From the NCBI GenBank assembly GCA_020137815.1, contig CM035362.1, forward strand, positions 5,633,715-5,697,714: DNA of 64,000 nt, read 5' to 3'. Made by a program: the position numbers and the translations under genes. The DNA comes from Hormiphora californensis (Eukaryota > Ctenophora > Tentaculata > Cydippida > Pleurobrachiidae). Shown in pieces: positions 13,308-25,200 of the stretch (positions are counted from its first letter, which is position 1; every line of letters starts with the position of its first letter). The notes under the pieces are model-generated. The model was given only the letters and a program-made list of their open reading frames with translations. It ran no database searches and was not told the DNA's origin.

Positions 13308-15004
13308 AAATTCGGCTAGATTTTGAACAACGCGTTGAGGAGCGATTTCATTACCAAACCCCCCCCGAAAATAATAAGGACACAAAAAAGAAAAAACTGT
13401 CCATTTTTTTTTTTACTGCATAAATATGTTCAAAAAGTTTTACCAACCTTACAAAAATAATAAAATAATTTACAACTTAAAGATTAACTGTTGCCTTCAG
13501 GCTGAACCCTTTGGGAAAAAGTTTTTAAAAAGGCTGATGGGAACAAAATTTTTCCCTTAAACCTTGGGGGGGGGTTTTTGAGCGCCCCTTTTCCAATCCT
13601 CTACTTGGATTTAAAACCCGCCGGGGAGCGTTCCCCCCCCCCGAAGGGGAGTCGGGTTTCCAGATTTTTCCCTTTCCCCCGGGAGGTTTTTTCCCCCGGG
13701 GGGGCCAGGTTTTTTGGAGTAAGGGGGGAAAATCGTCTCCCATAACTCCCTTTTGGTCCCATGAAAAGGACCGCAAAAGCATTTTTTACTGGCCAGCCGG
13801 ATATCTCCACGCCCCTTGGTGAGGGGGCTCTCAGCAGGACGCAGATGGGGCCTGGCTAGGACATTCGGGCGCTCCCTTCTTGGCCCGTAAGGTGCGCTGC
13901 CAACCTCGTTTGTAAACAGACTCCATGCGGGTTTAGGAACATCACTTTTTGCGGATGCAAATCACGTCCGGGCCGTTCATGGGGGTTAGGGGAGGTTCCT
14001 TTTTCCCCTTAAAGGAAATTGGCGTGTGAAAAAGTTTATGGGAGGGATCTATGTGTGTCACTCTAAAATTGGTGATGGGATAGTGGTTTTTTCTGTTTGT
14101 TTTATAGGTTTTTTTGGAGGCGGGGTTTTTTTGGGGAGATTGATGATTTTTGGTTTGTACCCTTTATCTTTGGGGGTATCGCCATTTTGGGAAACCCAAG
14201 CTTCCATGGGGCTTTTTTAAGAAGGGAGGTGTAGCGAGGTATGGGTGGTTTCTCCCTTTGGGCTCGGAAAAACCCCCCTTGATTTATCCGCCTCGGCGTG
14301 GGAATTTTGCCGAGAGTCGGGGGATAACCAGAGACCCCGCTTTTAGAAACCTTTATACCTTCCCCGAGGCAGGTGGACGAAGGAGATGGGGGCCATTTAG
14401 ATTTAACCTCCTCCCCCTGGACTTTTGCTGGAGGACGGGTTTTTTGGGCCCTATTTAGCCTCTATTTTTCCCAGTGCACAAGGCTGGGGAGTGGTGTAAA
14501 CCGGGCCGGGTACCATTCAGGGAGGACATGACGATTAAAAGAAGAAAAACACCCCCCAAGGGGACAGCTCTTTTCCTTGATTTGGACCCCCCGTCAACAC
14601 TTCGGGTTACCCCGGGTCCGGGAAACCCCCGAATCCCTGCCCTGGACCTTGCCATCGAAAAATAACCGGGGGAAAGGGCTTGGGAGTTCCACCCTCCCCT
14701 TATCCTTTGACTACCAAAAACTCGTGGAATAATTGTCACCCGACGAATTGTGGCAGACAGATACCATGTAACCCTTTCCATTTCCACTTCCCCGTTATTC
14801 CTGACTTGTTAAAGGGTTGAGCACTTTTAAATTAGAACATGGACCATGGTCTACAGGGGCCAGGAAAAATTTTCGAAAAAGGCTAAAAACAAAAATAAAA
14901 AACACGCAGTGGAAACCGTAAACCAGAGCGCTTCCTTAAAATCAAAACCCAACATAAAAGACACACTACGGAGGGCACCCGAGAGAGGGAAGGAGAGAGA
15001 GGAC

Positions 15005-15036
<32 letters not shown>

Positions 15037-15180
15037 GGGAGAGAGAGAGGAGAGGAGAAAGAGGGGGAAAGATAGAGAAAACCGGGGGAACGAAGGGGGG
15101 TTAGAGGGTTGAAAAAAGGGAAAGAAAAAAGGGTAGAAATAATCAAAACCAAAAACCCCCAACCACCCCTTTATATGCTG
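13308..15180. other. Non-coding, then noisy homopolymer-inflated sequence
   Basis: From about 13490 runs of G, C, A and T of four to nine bases dominate, as at 8.0-9.7 kb and 44.7-46.6 kb. GA-rich sequence lies at 14985-15110. Open frames here (for example at 13525-13810 and 14455-14787) are Gly/Pro/Lys-rich artefacts. Any remaining exons of the 12.4-kb gene would fall here and cannot be read. Confidence 0.5.
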
Positions 15181-15437
15181 AACTTACCCAAGACAATTGG
15201 CTACGAAGTCACCTCTTAATACTCAGTGAGTTTGCACGGAAGGGTCAATGGTTGGTAACATAGATGTGTGCGGGGGTCGCGCCAGGTGTCTATGTTACCA
15301 AGGTCAATGTGTTATTTCATTACCAACCAAAAGAGTTACTGTATAAAAACCTCAAAACAAAGAAATAACCCTACCTTGGTAACGAAATTACCCCTCCGAT
15401 CCAAGGTTTTAGGGGTCATTTCGTTACCGACTCTTAC

Positions 15438-15473
15438 CTCAATGTTTAGGTGTTCTATAATGATGGAGATCAC
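15438..15473 (-). CDS. Candidate 36-bp micro-exon of the acidic repeat protein gene
   Basis: On the minus strand a TGTATTTAG acceptor and a GAG|GTAAGA donor bracket 36 bases that read VISIIIEHLNIE in phase 0 at both ends. This matches phase 0 at the end of the preceding exon (15745-15972). The donor is close to consensus but the acceptor is weak. Using a nearer acceptor instead gives a short frame that stops just before this donor. No following exon was recognised, so the 3' end of the gene is unknown. Confidence 0.35.
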
Positions 15474-15522
15474 CTAAATACAGTGATCCTGCCTCAGCCT
15501 AGGCTCATCAGTCATCACCAAC

Positions 15523-15728
15523 ACTGACTGACTGACTGACTGACTGACTGACTGACTGACTGACTGACTGACTGACTGACTGACTGACTGACTGACTGAC
15601 TGACTGACTGACTGACTGACTGACTGACTGACTGACTGACTGACTGACTGACTGACTGACTGACTGACTGACTGACTGACTGACTGACTGACTGACTGAC
15701 TGACTGACTGACTGACTGACTGACTGAC
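15523..15728 (+). repeat. (GACT)n tetranucleotide array, about 51 copies
   Basis: Uninterrupted GACT repeat, perfect over about 206 bp. On the minus strand it directly follows the GTAAGA donor of exon 15745-15972. It is open in the minus frames (Ser-Val-Ser-Gln repeats), but this is intron. Confidence 0.97.
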
Positions 15729-15744
15729 CAACACATCCTCTTAC

Positions 15745-18700
15745 CTCAAACACCTCATCATCGTCCGGTGAGGTACTCAGCAGGTCCTCAGTCAGGAGTG
15801 TCTCAATGAAGCTATCATCAAATAACTCATCCTCCTCCACTGACCGGGGCTGGCAGTCAGGACTCCAGGCATCAGGAGTGTGGACTGTATCGGCACTAAT
15901 CCAAGCAGGTTTAGCTGTCCTAAACTTTAGCTGGTCAGAGTTTGAACTCGGTGGAGGGGTCTCCACAAGCTCCTGAAAACGAAACGTGTTACTTGAGAAA
16001 ACTAAAATGAACAATAATTATTCAGTGCAGTTTTCCCAAATATAATTGTTCAGTGCAGTTTATGAAATTGTTTTTTGTTCAACAGAGCTTAATTAAATCC
16101 TATTCACGATCATGTTTGTAAGATTATTTTCTTCTTGGCTGTCTTAGGACTTAGACAGCAGCTACCTTAGGACTTAGACAGCAGCTACCTTAGGACTTAG
16201 ACAGCAGCTACCTTAGGACTTAGACAGCAGCTACCTTAGGACTTAGACAGCAGCTACCTTAGGACTTAGACAGCAGCTACCTTAGGACTTAGACAGCAGC
16301 TACCTTAGGACTTAGACAGCAGCTACCTTAGGACTTAGACAGCAGCTACCTTAGGACTTAGACAGCAGCTACCTTAGGACTTAGACAGCAGCTACCTTAG
16401 GACTTAGACAGCAGCTACCTTAGGACTTAGACAGCAGCTACCTTAGGACTTAGACAGCAGCTACCTTAGGACTTAGACAGCAGCTACCTTAGGACTTAGA
16501 CAGCAGCTACCTTAGGACTTAGACAGCAGCTACCTTAGGACTTAGACAGCAGCTACCTTAGGACTTAGACAGCAGCTACCTTAGGACTTAGACAGCAGCT
16601 ACCTTAGGACTTAGACAGCAGCTACCTTAGGACTTAGACAGCAGCTACCTTAGGACTTAGACAGCAGCTACCTTAGGACTTAGACAGCAGCTACCTTAGG
16701 ACTTAGACAGAAGCTACCTTAGGACTTAGACAGCAGCTACCTTAGGACTTAGACAGCAGCTACCTTAGGACTTAGACAGCAGCTACCTTAGGACTTAGAC
16801 AGCAGCTACCTTAGGACTTAGACAGCAGCTACCTTAGGACTTAGACAGCAGCTACCTTAGGACTTAGACAGCAGCTACCTTAGGACTTAGACAGCAGCTA
16901 CCTTAGGACTTAGACATGTTAGACAGCAGCTACCTTAGGACTTAGACAGCAGCTACCTTAGGACTTAGACAGCAGCTACCTTAGGACTTAGACAGCAGCT
17001 ACCTTAGGACTTAGACAGCAGCTACCTTAGGACTTAGACAGCAGCTACCTTAGGACTTAGACAGCAGCTACCTTAGGACTTAGACAGCAGCTACCTTAGG
17101 ACTTAGACAGCAGCTACCTTAGGACTTAGACAGCAGCTACCTTAGGACTTAGACAGCAGCTACCTTAGGACTTAGACATGTTAGACAGCAGCTACCTTAG
17201 GACTTAGACAGCAGCTACCTTAGGACTTAGACAGCAGCTACCTTAGGACTTAGACAGCAGCTACCTTAGGACTTAGACAGCAGCTACCTTAGGACTTAGA
17301 CAGCAGCTACCTTAGGACTTAGACAGCAGCTACCTTAGGACTTAGACAGCAGCTACCTTAGGACTTAGACAGCAGCTACCTTAGGACTTAGACAGCAGCT
17401 ACCTTAGGACTTAGACAGCAGCTACCTTAGGACTTAGACAGCAGCTACCTTAGGACTTAGACAGCAGCTACCTTAGGACTTAGACAGCAGCTACCTTAGG
17501 ACTTAGACAGCAGCTACCTTAGGACTTAGACATGTTAGACAGCAGCTACCTTAGGACTTAGACATGTTAGACAGCAGCTACCTTAGGACTTAGACAGCAG
17601 CTACCTTAGGACTTAGACAGCAGCTACCTTAGGACTTAGACAGCAGCTACCTTAGGACTTAGACATGTTAGACAGCAGCTACCTTAGGACTTAGACATGT
17701 TAGACAGCAGCTACCTTAGGACTTAGACAGCAGCTACCTTAGGACTTAGACAGCAGCTACCTTAGGACTTAGACAGCAGCTACCTTAGGACTTAGACAGC
17801 AGCTACCTTAGGACTTAGACAGCAGCTACCTTAGGACTTAGACAGCAGCTACCTTAGGACTTAGACAGCAGCTACCTTAGGACTTAGACAGCAGCTACCT
17901 TAGGACTTAGACAGCAGCTACCTTAGGACTTAGACAGCAGCTACCTTAGGACTTAGACAGCAGCTACCTTAGGACTTAGACAGCAGCTACCTTAGGACTT
18001 AGACAGCAGCTACCTTAGGACTTAGACAGCAGCTACCTTAGGACTTAGACAGCAGCTACCTTAGGACTTAGACAGCAGCTACCTTAGGACTTAGACAGCA
18101 GCTACCTTAGGACTTAGACAGCAGCTACCTTAGGACTTAGACAGCAGCTACCTTAGGACTTAGACAGCAGCTACCTTAGGACTTAGACAGTAGCTACCTT
18201 AGGACTTAGACAGCAGCTATCCTTACCTGCGTTTTAATTGATAGATCGATGGATTCAGAAATTTCCTCGTCATTTCCCTCCTCCTCGACCTCCTCTAAAA
18301 TACCCTCCAACATTAGATCGAAATTATGTAGCACCTCTTCAAACTCTTTTTCTGCTGATATTATACTGGGTGGTGCAGATAATTGGGCTTCAGTGATATC
18401 CTCAAAACTGCTGGCATCAACTTGGTCCATTTCAAAAACTGGGGCCTGGTCTCCTTCTTCTCCAACTGGGACCTGGTCTCCTTCCCCTCCAACTGGGGCC
18501 TGGTCTCCTTCTTCTCCAACTGGGACCTGGTCTCCTTCTTCTCCAACTGGGACCTGGTCTCCTTCCCCTCCAACTGGGACCTGGTCTCCTTCTTCTCCAA
18601 CTGGGACCTGGTCTCCTTCCCCTCCAACTGGGGCCTGGTCTCCTTCTTCTCCAACTGGGACCTGGTCTCCTTCCCCTCCAACTGAGACCTGGTCTCCTTC

Positions 18701-21562
18701 CCCTCCAACTGAGACCTGGTCTCCTTCTTCTTCAACTGAGACCTGGTCTCCTTCTTCTTCAACTGAGACCTGGTCTCCAACTGCAATTTTCTCTTCCTTT
18801 TCTTCTACAATTTTATCTGCCTCTTCCTCTCCAATCACTATCCGTCCATCCAGCTCACTGTTTCTCGAATTCACTTCTTCCTCCAACCGCTCATCCTTAA
18901 TGTCCTCTTGTGATTTACAGGCTAGCTGTCCACCACCACCGTCATCATCATCCCCTGCCCTGTCCGACTCCTCCTGCCACGGATCTTCCGAGATATCGCT
19001 TGTGAAGCTCTCTAATATCCTCCTTTTCCTTCCGTCTTCCTGATCCTCATCACTGTCCTCTGCACCGTTATCAACTCCATGAGAAACAGCTGATACGCGT
19101 TCTTTGTTTTCACCAGAGTTCTGCGGTTGATCAGAGGACGAATTATCGGAGCTTTGGTCTCCTGCCTTTGATTCATTTTCGGATGACTCACTGCCTTCGA
19201 CTGGATCGGAATCCAGGCAAAGATCGCTGTAACATCCATCACTGAAAAGACTATCTAGCAAGCTTATGTCTTTCTGGGCATTAGTTGAAAAACCTGTGCT
19301 GCGCTCACTGGAATTTGATGAGAGGAGACTAGGTGATGGGCGGGATACAGAATGGCTCTCGGTGCTACTAGGCGATGGGCGGGATACAGAATGGCTCTCG
19401 GTGCTACAATGGCTAGGTGATGGACTGGATACAGTACCGGATCGACTTACAGTGCTACAGAGGCTAGGCGATGGGCGGGATACAGTTCCAGATCGACTTA
19501 CAGTGCTACAATGGTCCTCCTCACTATCCGACATAAAGCTCATCTGCAGGGCTGCATTGTCATCAACATCACTGACTTCATTTCCAAGCTGAGATGTATT
19601 GTGGTTCAGGCAAAATAGTTGGTGTTCTGAGCCAATCTGAGAGTCATCATCTGACAATATATCAGCCCCAAAATCATTTGACAGTATACCGGTAACAAGA
19701 TCATCTGACAGTGTACCGGTAACAAGATCATCTGACAGTGTGTCAGCCCCAAAATCATTTGACAGTGTGTCAGCCCCAAAATCACCTGACAGTGTATCAG
19801 CCCCAAGATCATTTGACAGTGTGTCAGCCCCAAAATCATTTGACAGTATACCATCCCCAAGATCATTTGACAGTGTGTCAGCCCCAAAATCATCTGACAG
19901 TATACCAGCCTCAATATCATTTGACAGTATACCAGCCCCAAAATCATCTGAGAGTGTATCAGCGCAGGTAACACCGGTAACAAGATCATTTGACAGTGTG
20001 TCAGTACAGGCAGCCACATCATGTATTTGTGTGTCCAAAACCGGAGAGTTGGTTATGAAACTCCCTATTGGCGAACATGTGATATGCTCAAAAGAACTCA
20101 GGGGTGTGCCAACATTTTCAAAACCATTGACATCATCTTCCACTCTGATTTTATGTGAACAAGATTCCACTGCCACTTCATCAGTCTGACAGGCATCTAC
20201 CTCCAAGTAATCAGTGTGACACGGATCTATCTCCAAGTAATCAGTCTGACAAGAGACTGAACACATTTCTGGATAATGATGACACCTACCCCCGGTAAAC
20301 CGAATACAGATGGTATGGTAACCGACTAGATAGTGGTTGTTTCTAACAATTGATAGGGCTCTTGCTAAAAGTTGGTAAAGAAGAGACAGGGTTTTTTGGT
20401 GAACAATGGGGATAGCTGCTGTAGTCCGACAGCAACGTAGGGTATAACACTGGAAGGGTGTGTAGATAAGACTTATTTGTGGAACATCCGTCTTCAAATG
20501 GCTGGTTCTAACCACTGGCTCCCCGTGGGCATTCGATACTGGGTCCTGGACTTCCGAGATTTGGTGTTCGTGGTAGCTCACTGGGTCCTGGAAGTTTTGT
20601 CGAATAATTTCCTTGTGGTAGCTCCCTCCAAGACCGTTCTGATGTTTGCAATTTTCAACAGTTCGATCAAGTTTGGTACCATGAAATTCGTCAAATAGAC
20701 CGCTCATGAATGCAGGAGTCGTTATTTTCCACCTTGGGTGTTTTGTCTGTTGAGGACTGATAACTACCTTCAAACTGGGATTCCTCTTTCTACCATCCTT
20801 CAAACTGGGATTCCTCTTTCTACCATCCTTTCTTGATGGTCTCTGATCACGTGTTTTACGGTTTCTACGTCTTCTGCTCCTCTCTTTATCTACCGTTGAA
20901 TCCATTATAATTGTGGCTGATGATTCCCTACGGACTACCTTCACAACCCCAGTCCTCCCATCTTTCCTCACCTCCTCCAAACACTGTTCCTTCCTAGCGA
21001 TCAGCAAGGTCCGTTTTAGGAATCTCCTCTCTCTCCTCCATCTCATGTGTTCCTTGGATACCTTCCGCACCCTCTCTTTCAACTTCATGAACATCATGGT
21101 TGATCTGGTTGTTTTCCTCCGACCATAAACTTCCTTCCAGTGCCATCTTCCAAAGTTTTCATCGTGCTCACTTTCCCTTTCAGGCGAGGTTTCCAACTCT
21201 CCAGGCGAGGTTTCCAACTCTCTAGGCGAGGTCTCTAACTCTACAGGCGAAGTATCCAACTCTCCAAGCGAGGTCGCCAACTCTTGAGGGAGGGCAGCTG
21301 TAGGGCACCGACTTGTTAAAATCAACCTTTGGACGGATGGTTTTACTACCGGAAGTCGTTGTACCGTTGTTGATTTCGGAGGTGCCCCAGCAAAGGAGCA
21401 AACCTGTCGGAGTCGGTAGGGCTTACAGTGCAGTGAGATGTCTTTCTGAGCGATCTGATGCAGCTTCATGAACGTCTCGGATAGGTCTGTAAAGTGCTCC
21501 ATGACCCGCGGGTTTATTACTCGACCAGGCGATTCGTATTCTGTATTACGAGATAGTCTCAT
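15745..21562 (-). CDS. Acidic, repeat-rich protein of unknown function (two exons; 3' end incomplete)
   Basis: Exon 1 is 21562-18227 (1,112 codons, start MRLSRNTEYESPG); exon 2 is 15972-15745 (76 codons, ELVETPPPSS to DDDEVFE). Both junctions are phase 0 (AAAACGCAG|GTAAGG; TTTTCAG|GAG). The N-terminal part has five LETSP-type repeats, then a very basic segment (residues about 150-280: KLKERVRKVSKEHMRWRRER, RRRRNRKTR). The middle has three copies of a CQTDYLEVD motif and about 15-18 copies of a 9-12-residue unit such as ADTLSNDFG. The C-terminal third has Ser-rich repeats, acid stretches and about 15 copies of GDQVPVGEE. No catalytic domain was recognised. A basic domain plus acidic repeats could suit a nuclear or scaffold protein, but that is a guess. 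It is divergently arranged with the 22.3-kb gene, 710 bp away. A micro-exon at 15438-15473 may follow. Confidence 0.65.
16143..18219. repeat. 2.1-kb intronic minisatellite, 23-bp unit, about 90 copies
   Basis: Unit CAGCAGCTACCTTAGGACTT plus AGA (23 bp), almost perfectly repeated. A few 32-bp variants carry an extra ATGTTAGAC (for example near 16915, 17178, 17533, 17566, 17665 and 17698). It lies in the intron between 15972 and 18227. Read on the transcribed strand each unit contains CTAAGGTAGCTG, a weak copy of the true donor region (CAGGTAAGGATAGCTGCTG). The array therefore starts seamlessly at the splice site. Confidence 0.97.
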
Positions 21563-22272
21563 ACAATATCAGTCATATAATAAGAAGTGGAAACTCGAGT
21601 CACAGTCCAATACACAACTGCAGCTCTAATGCAGACAGAACAATAGTGTGTGTTGTGTGTCTTACACAACACAGAGAGAGCGGGAAATACAGCTGGCATA
21701 GAAGAGTTGCTCAAAAGATCTTTATGCACCATATAATATCTTGCTATGCCTTGCTACCAGTGCTGGTTTCCTTTTTTCATATATCCTCTCAAAATATCTT
21801 GCGGCATGGTACTTTCATCTTTATAAAACTCCATACTTGATACATGTGGCCTTTAAATATTACATAGCTTTTGGGTAGACTCACATATATTATAATATGT
21901 ACTTTTAATGCCATCTCAAAAAGTCTTCACATATGTTGATATATACTTCTTTTTTCTCTAGAATTACCGAAACAATCGACTTAAACAACCGATTTAATAT
22001 AACTCTGAATTATATTCAGCGGTAATTTCTTTCATCATACAGCAATTAGCTGTGTGTTTTGCGGTGCAAAGGTATCAGTATCTCAATTCTGGATACATTA
22101 TAAAACACCATAATTGGCTGACACAACCCCAGAGAGAGAGATGGGGATTGAGCTATCGGCTATCCCTCTAAGCCACTGCACCATGTGATAAACCAATCAC
22201 ACGTAGACACAGCTTTTTGATATCTCTCTCTTGTGTGTTGGGTGTATAATAGTTGGATGATGCCTTACTAAA
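21563..22272. promoter_or_regulatory. Divergent intergenic region between two start codons
   Basis: The minus-strand gene starts at 21562 and the plus-strand gene at 22273, so both promoters and 5' UTRs must lie in these 710 bp unless further upstream exons exist. The region is AT-rich. No TATA box in a decisive position was seen, and no regulatory site is claimed. Confidence 0.4.
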
Positions 22273-25200
22273 ATGGACGGTGGATTTCGACGTCTCAAAC
22301 TCTCCTCCTCCAACAACAAAAACTCCGGGATATCCTACAATAACAGAGGCCGCACCTACAACAACAATGGTACAGGAGGCTCCACCTACAATAACAATGG
22401 TACAGGAGGCCCCACCTACAACAACAGTGGTACTAGAGGTTCCATCTCTGGTGATGAGATGGAGGCGCATCCCCTCCGAAACACCGCACCCCGGAAGTCG
22501 GAGATAGAACGTGCAGTGTATGTTGGAAACAACACCGGCCTCCTCCGTAAAGTTTCCACCTCCCGGACGGACACCCAAACGGTCCGGAACTACAACAGGA
22601 CAAGCAGGACCACCATCACGCCCGAGGAGAATGTACCATGTCCCGTGTTGATCTGTCACAGGGATCATGAACATAACTGGCAGGAGGGGTGTTACATGAT
22701 GGTGAGGTTGTCTACCCAGCAGTTAGCCAGGAGGGCTAGTGAGGCAGCCATACAGAGTGGGTATGGGGATCTACCTGGGGATGATGATCGTGCAAAGGGA
22801 AGTTTGGAGGATCTTCAGGAGTCGGTTGAAAATCCGGGTATTTGCAACGCGGTAGGTCCAGCGTGGACACATGATGATGGCCCCGAGCTGCATCATGTAG
22901 ATCCGGCTATCTGTGATTATGTGCCACCTACCCCAGAACTACATGTAGACCCAGCTATCTGTGACTATGTGCCACCTCAACCGGAACTAAATGTAGATGC
23001 TGTTGCTCCCCCGTGTAATGATAAACCGTCTTGGGAGGGAGACAAACCGGCAAAAAAGGTAGCAATTTGTGAAGAGCCTCAGCCAATAATTTGCGATGTT
23101 GTCCCACCCGATCGGAAACTTGAGAAGGAGAAGAAGCGAAACGAAAAGAGGGCACAACTAGCAGGGATAATGGGGCTTGAACCCGATGATGAGCGATTGG
23201 AAATGTACCTCTCAACAGATGATGAAAACTCGGGGAAAACACCAGCAGCTCCAGCAGCAGTAGCTCCAGCTGCAGCACCGGTGACCAAATCAAAAGAGGG
23301 ATCGGTTGAATCTGTGAAAGCCCGCCGGGCGTCAGTTGGTCTGTTCCGTGCACCTGACGGGGGAATCTATTGTCCTCTTGGCAAAGATCCAACCCCAGAA
23401 GAGGAAGAAGAGGAGATTTCTGAACTGACAGAGGAGATAGTACAAGACGTTGCGTGTGTGTACAGCTGTTATTCTGATAAGACGTCTGATTTGGGGAGTA
23501 ATGCCTCTCTTGATAATGATGCAGGGCACACACCATGGAAAAACACACATAAAGGTACTTGTTAGACTGTTAAAATAAAAGAGTTTGAACAATGCAAAAA
23601 GGTACTAAACTTGATTTAATTGTGATAATTAGTAATCAGTAGTCTCTAAATCAACAATTCTGAGATAGCAATTGATGATGTGAGATGAAATCGAAGAATG
23701 ATTTAGTAACGATTAATACCACAGCAACTACACTTTGCAGGTACCGTGATAGGTGAAGCATCAGGGTCCACCGGTACATGTGGGCACTCAGCTCACATCA
23801 GAAGAGATCCACAATCGCCCAGTACTCACAGTATTCTAGGGACATCCAACACTCTCTACAGTGTAGTAAACTTGGGAAGTTTGGGATCTGGGAAAAATGA
23901 CAAAAAGGGAATGGTCGGACTTCCACAACCGGTAAGATAACAAAAAAAATGGGCGTGCTGGTAAATTTAAAATTGGCACTGCCCAGAATATATGGGTGCC
24001 CGATATAATACCGGGCACCCAATTTACTGGGCAGTGGGCACCCGATTTACCGGGCATAACCATTTCCCCGCTGAGCATCCCCATGTAAATCTAAAATTTC
24101 ACCGTGATACATTTTGTAAACAAATATGGCAACCCCCCCCCCTCTATTAGGCGGTAAAAACATTGTCTGGCACAGCTCGTACAGTCCGGACTGTTACGAC
24201 ATTTACCCGAAATGCCGGCTACAACACCAAACCCACTGTGCGACCACAATGGAGGGCAAACAACCGACTAAGAAGGATCCCCGTGAAATACTCTCCGCCC
24301 CATGCTTGTGCTACTGCCATGGTTAGTTAACAGTTAACAGATTTCGTAGGGACTGAATAGTAGAATTTTCTCAAATAATTAGCCTCAGTCTATCAGTTAG
24401 TGAAATGATTTTAATTAGTCTCTTAGTCTCTTAGTCTGTGCCGACTTGATCTATGTGCACTGAGAATCAAAAACGGGATCTGGTGAGTCCAGACTCGCCT
24501 CAGTCGAATATAATTTTCTCAAATAACCATACAAATATTTTCAGATGCCAGCCTTCAACCACACCACTGCAGAGCGCAGTCCAAGTGACGACAGGTTGGA
24601 TGAAATAGCACGCATGATCCGTGGTTGGGGAGACAAGTTCAGTGCTGTCAAGACACCCCCAAACCCCTCGCCCTGGTACGATGATAAGTGGAGGCAGAAG
24701 CAGTTTGAGGAAGAAACACAACGACAAAAAGCAGTAACTATTGCTCCAGTTGATGGCGGGAAGAAGGTGACCACAACCACAACAGGAGGAGAGGGAGGTG
24801 GTAATTCTGGAGGACAGCAAGCTGCTCAACAAGCTGCCCAACAACCGATCCAATCGGGTCCAGTCACGTATAACTATTTCATGAACGGACAACCTGCTGC
24901 TCCTGCACCACCACCTCAACCTCAATGTGCCGGTTTAGCAGGATTACGGATCTGTCCGAAATGTAATGGAGCTCAGGGTGCAGGATCCGATCCTGGTATG
25001 GTTTATGGAACTATTGATGCACCACCTCGAGACCCTGGTATGGTGTATGGAACTATTGATGCACCACCTCGAGCTGAACCACCACCCCCAGCCCCACAAC
25101 AACAACAACCGTCTGGACAGCAGAAGAAGAAGGTGGAAGGAAGTCCAGTTAATGTATACGACGGCCACAACGCCGGCCACGTCTACGAGAATGATCTAAT

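Noticed and set aside
15508-15734. Long minus-strand frames of Ser-Val-Ser-Gln repeats
   Set aside because: They are translations of the (GACT)n array in an intron, directly after a consensus GTAAGA donor.
16143-18219. CRISPR-like regular array
   Set aside because: The 23-bp units are head-to-tail with no unique spacers, in an intron of a eukaryotic gene: a minisatellite.
18249-19043. 264-residue plus-strand frame of Trp-Ser-Pro repeats
   Set aside because: Antisense shadow of the GDQVPVGEE coding repeats of the minus-strand gene, which has proper splice sites and a much longer frame.
24126-24326. Alternative first exon MATPPPLLGGKNIVWHSS
   Set aside because: Its frame ends in phase 1 at the donor, which would put exon 4 in a frame that stops within 15 codons. 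The phase-0 frame from the acceptor at 24151 joins both neighbours. Kept only as a curiosity.
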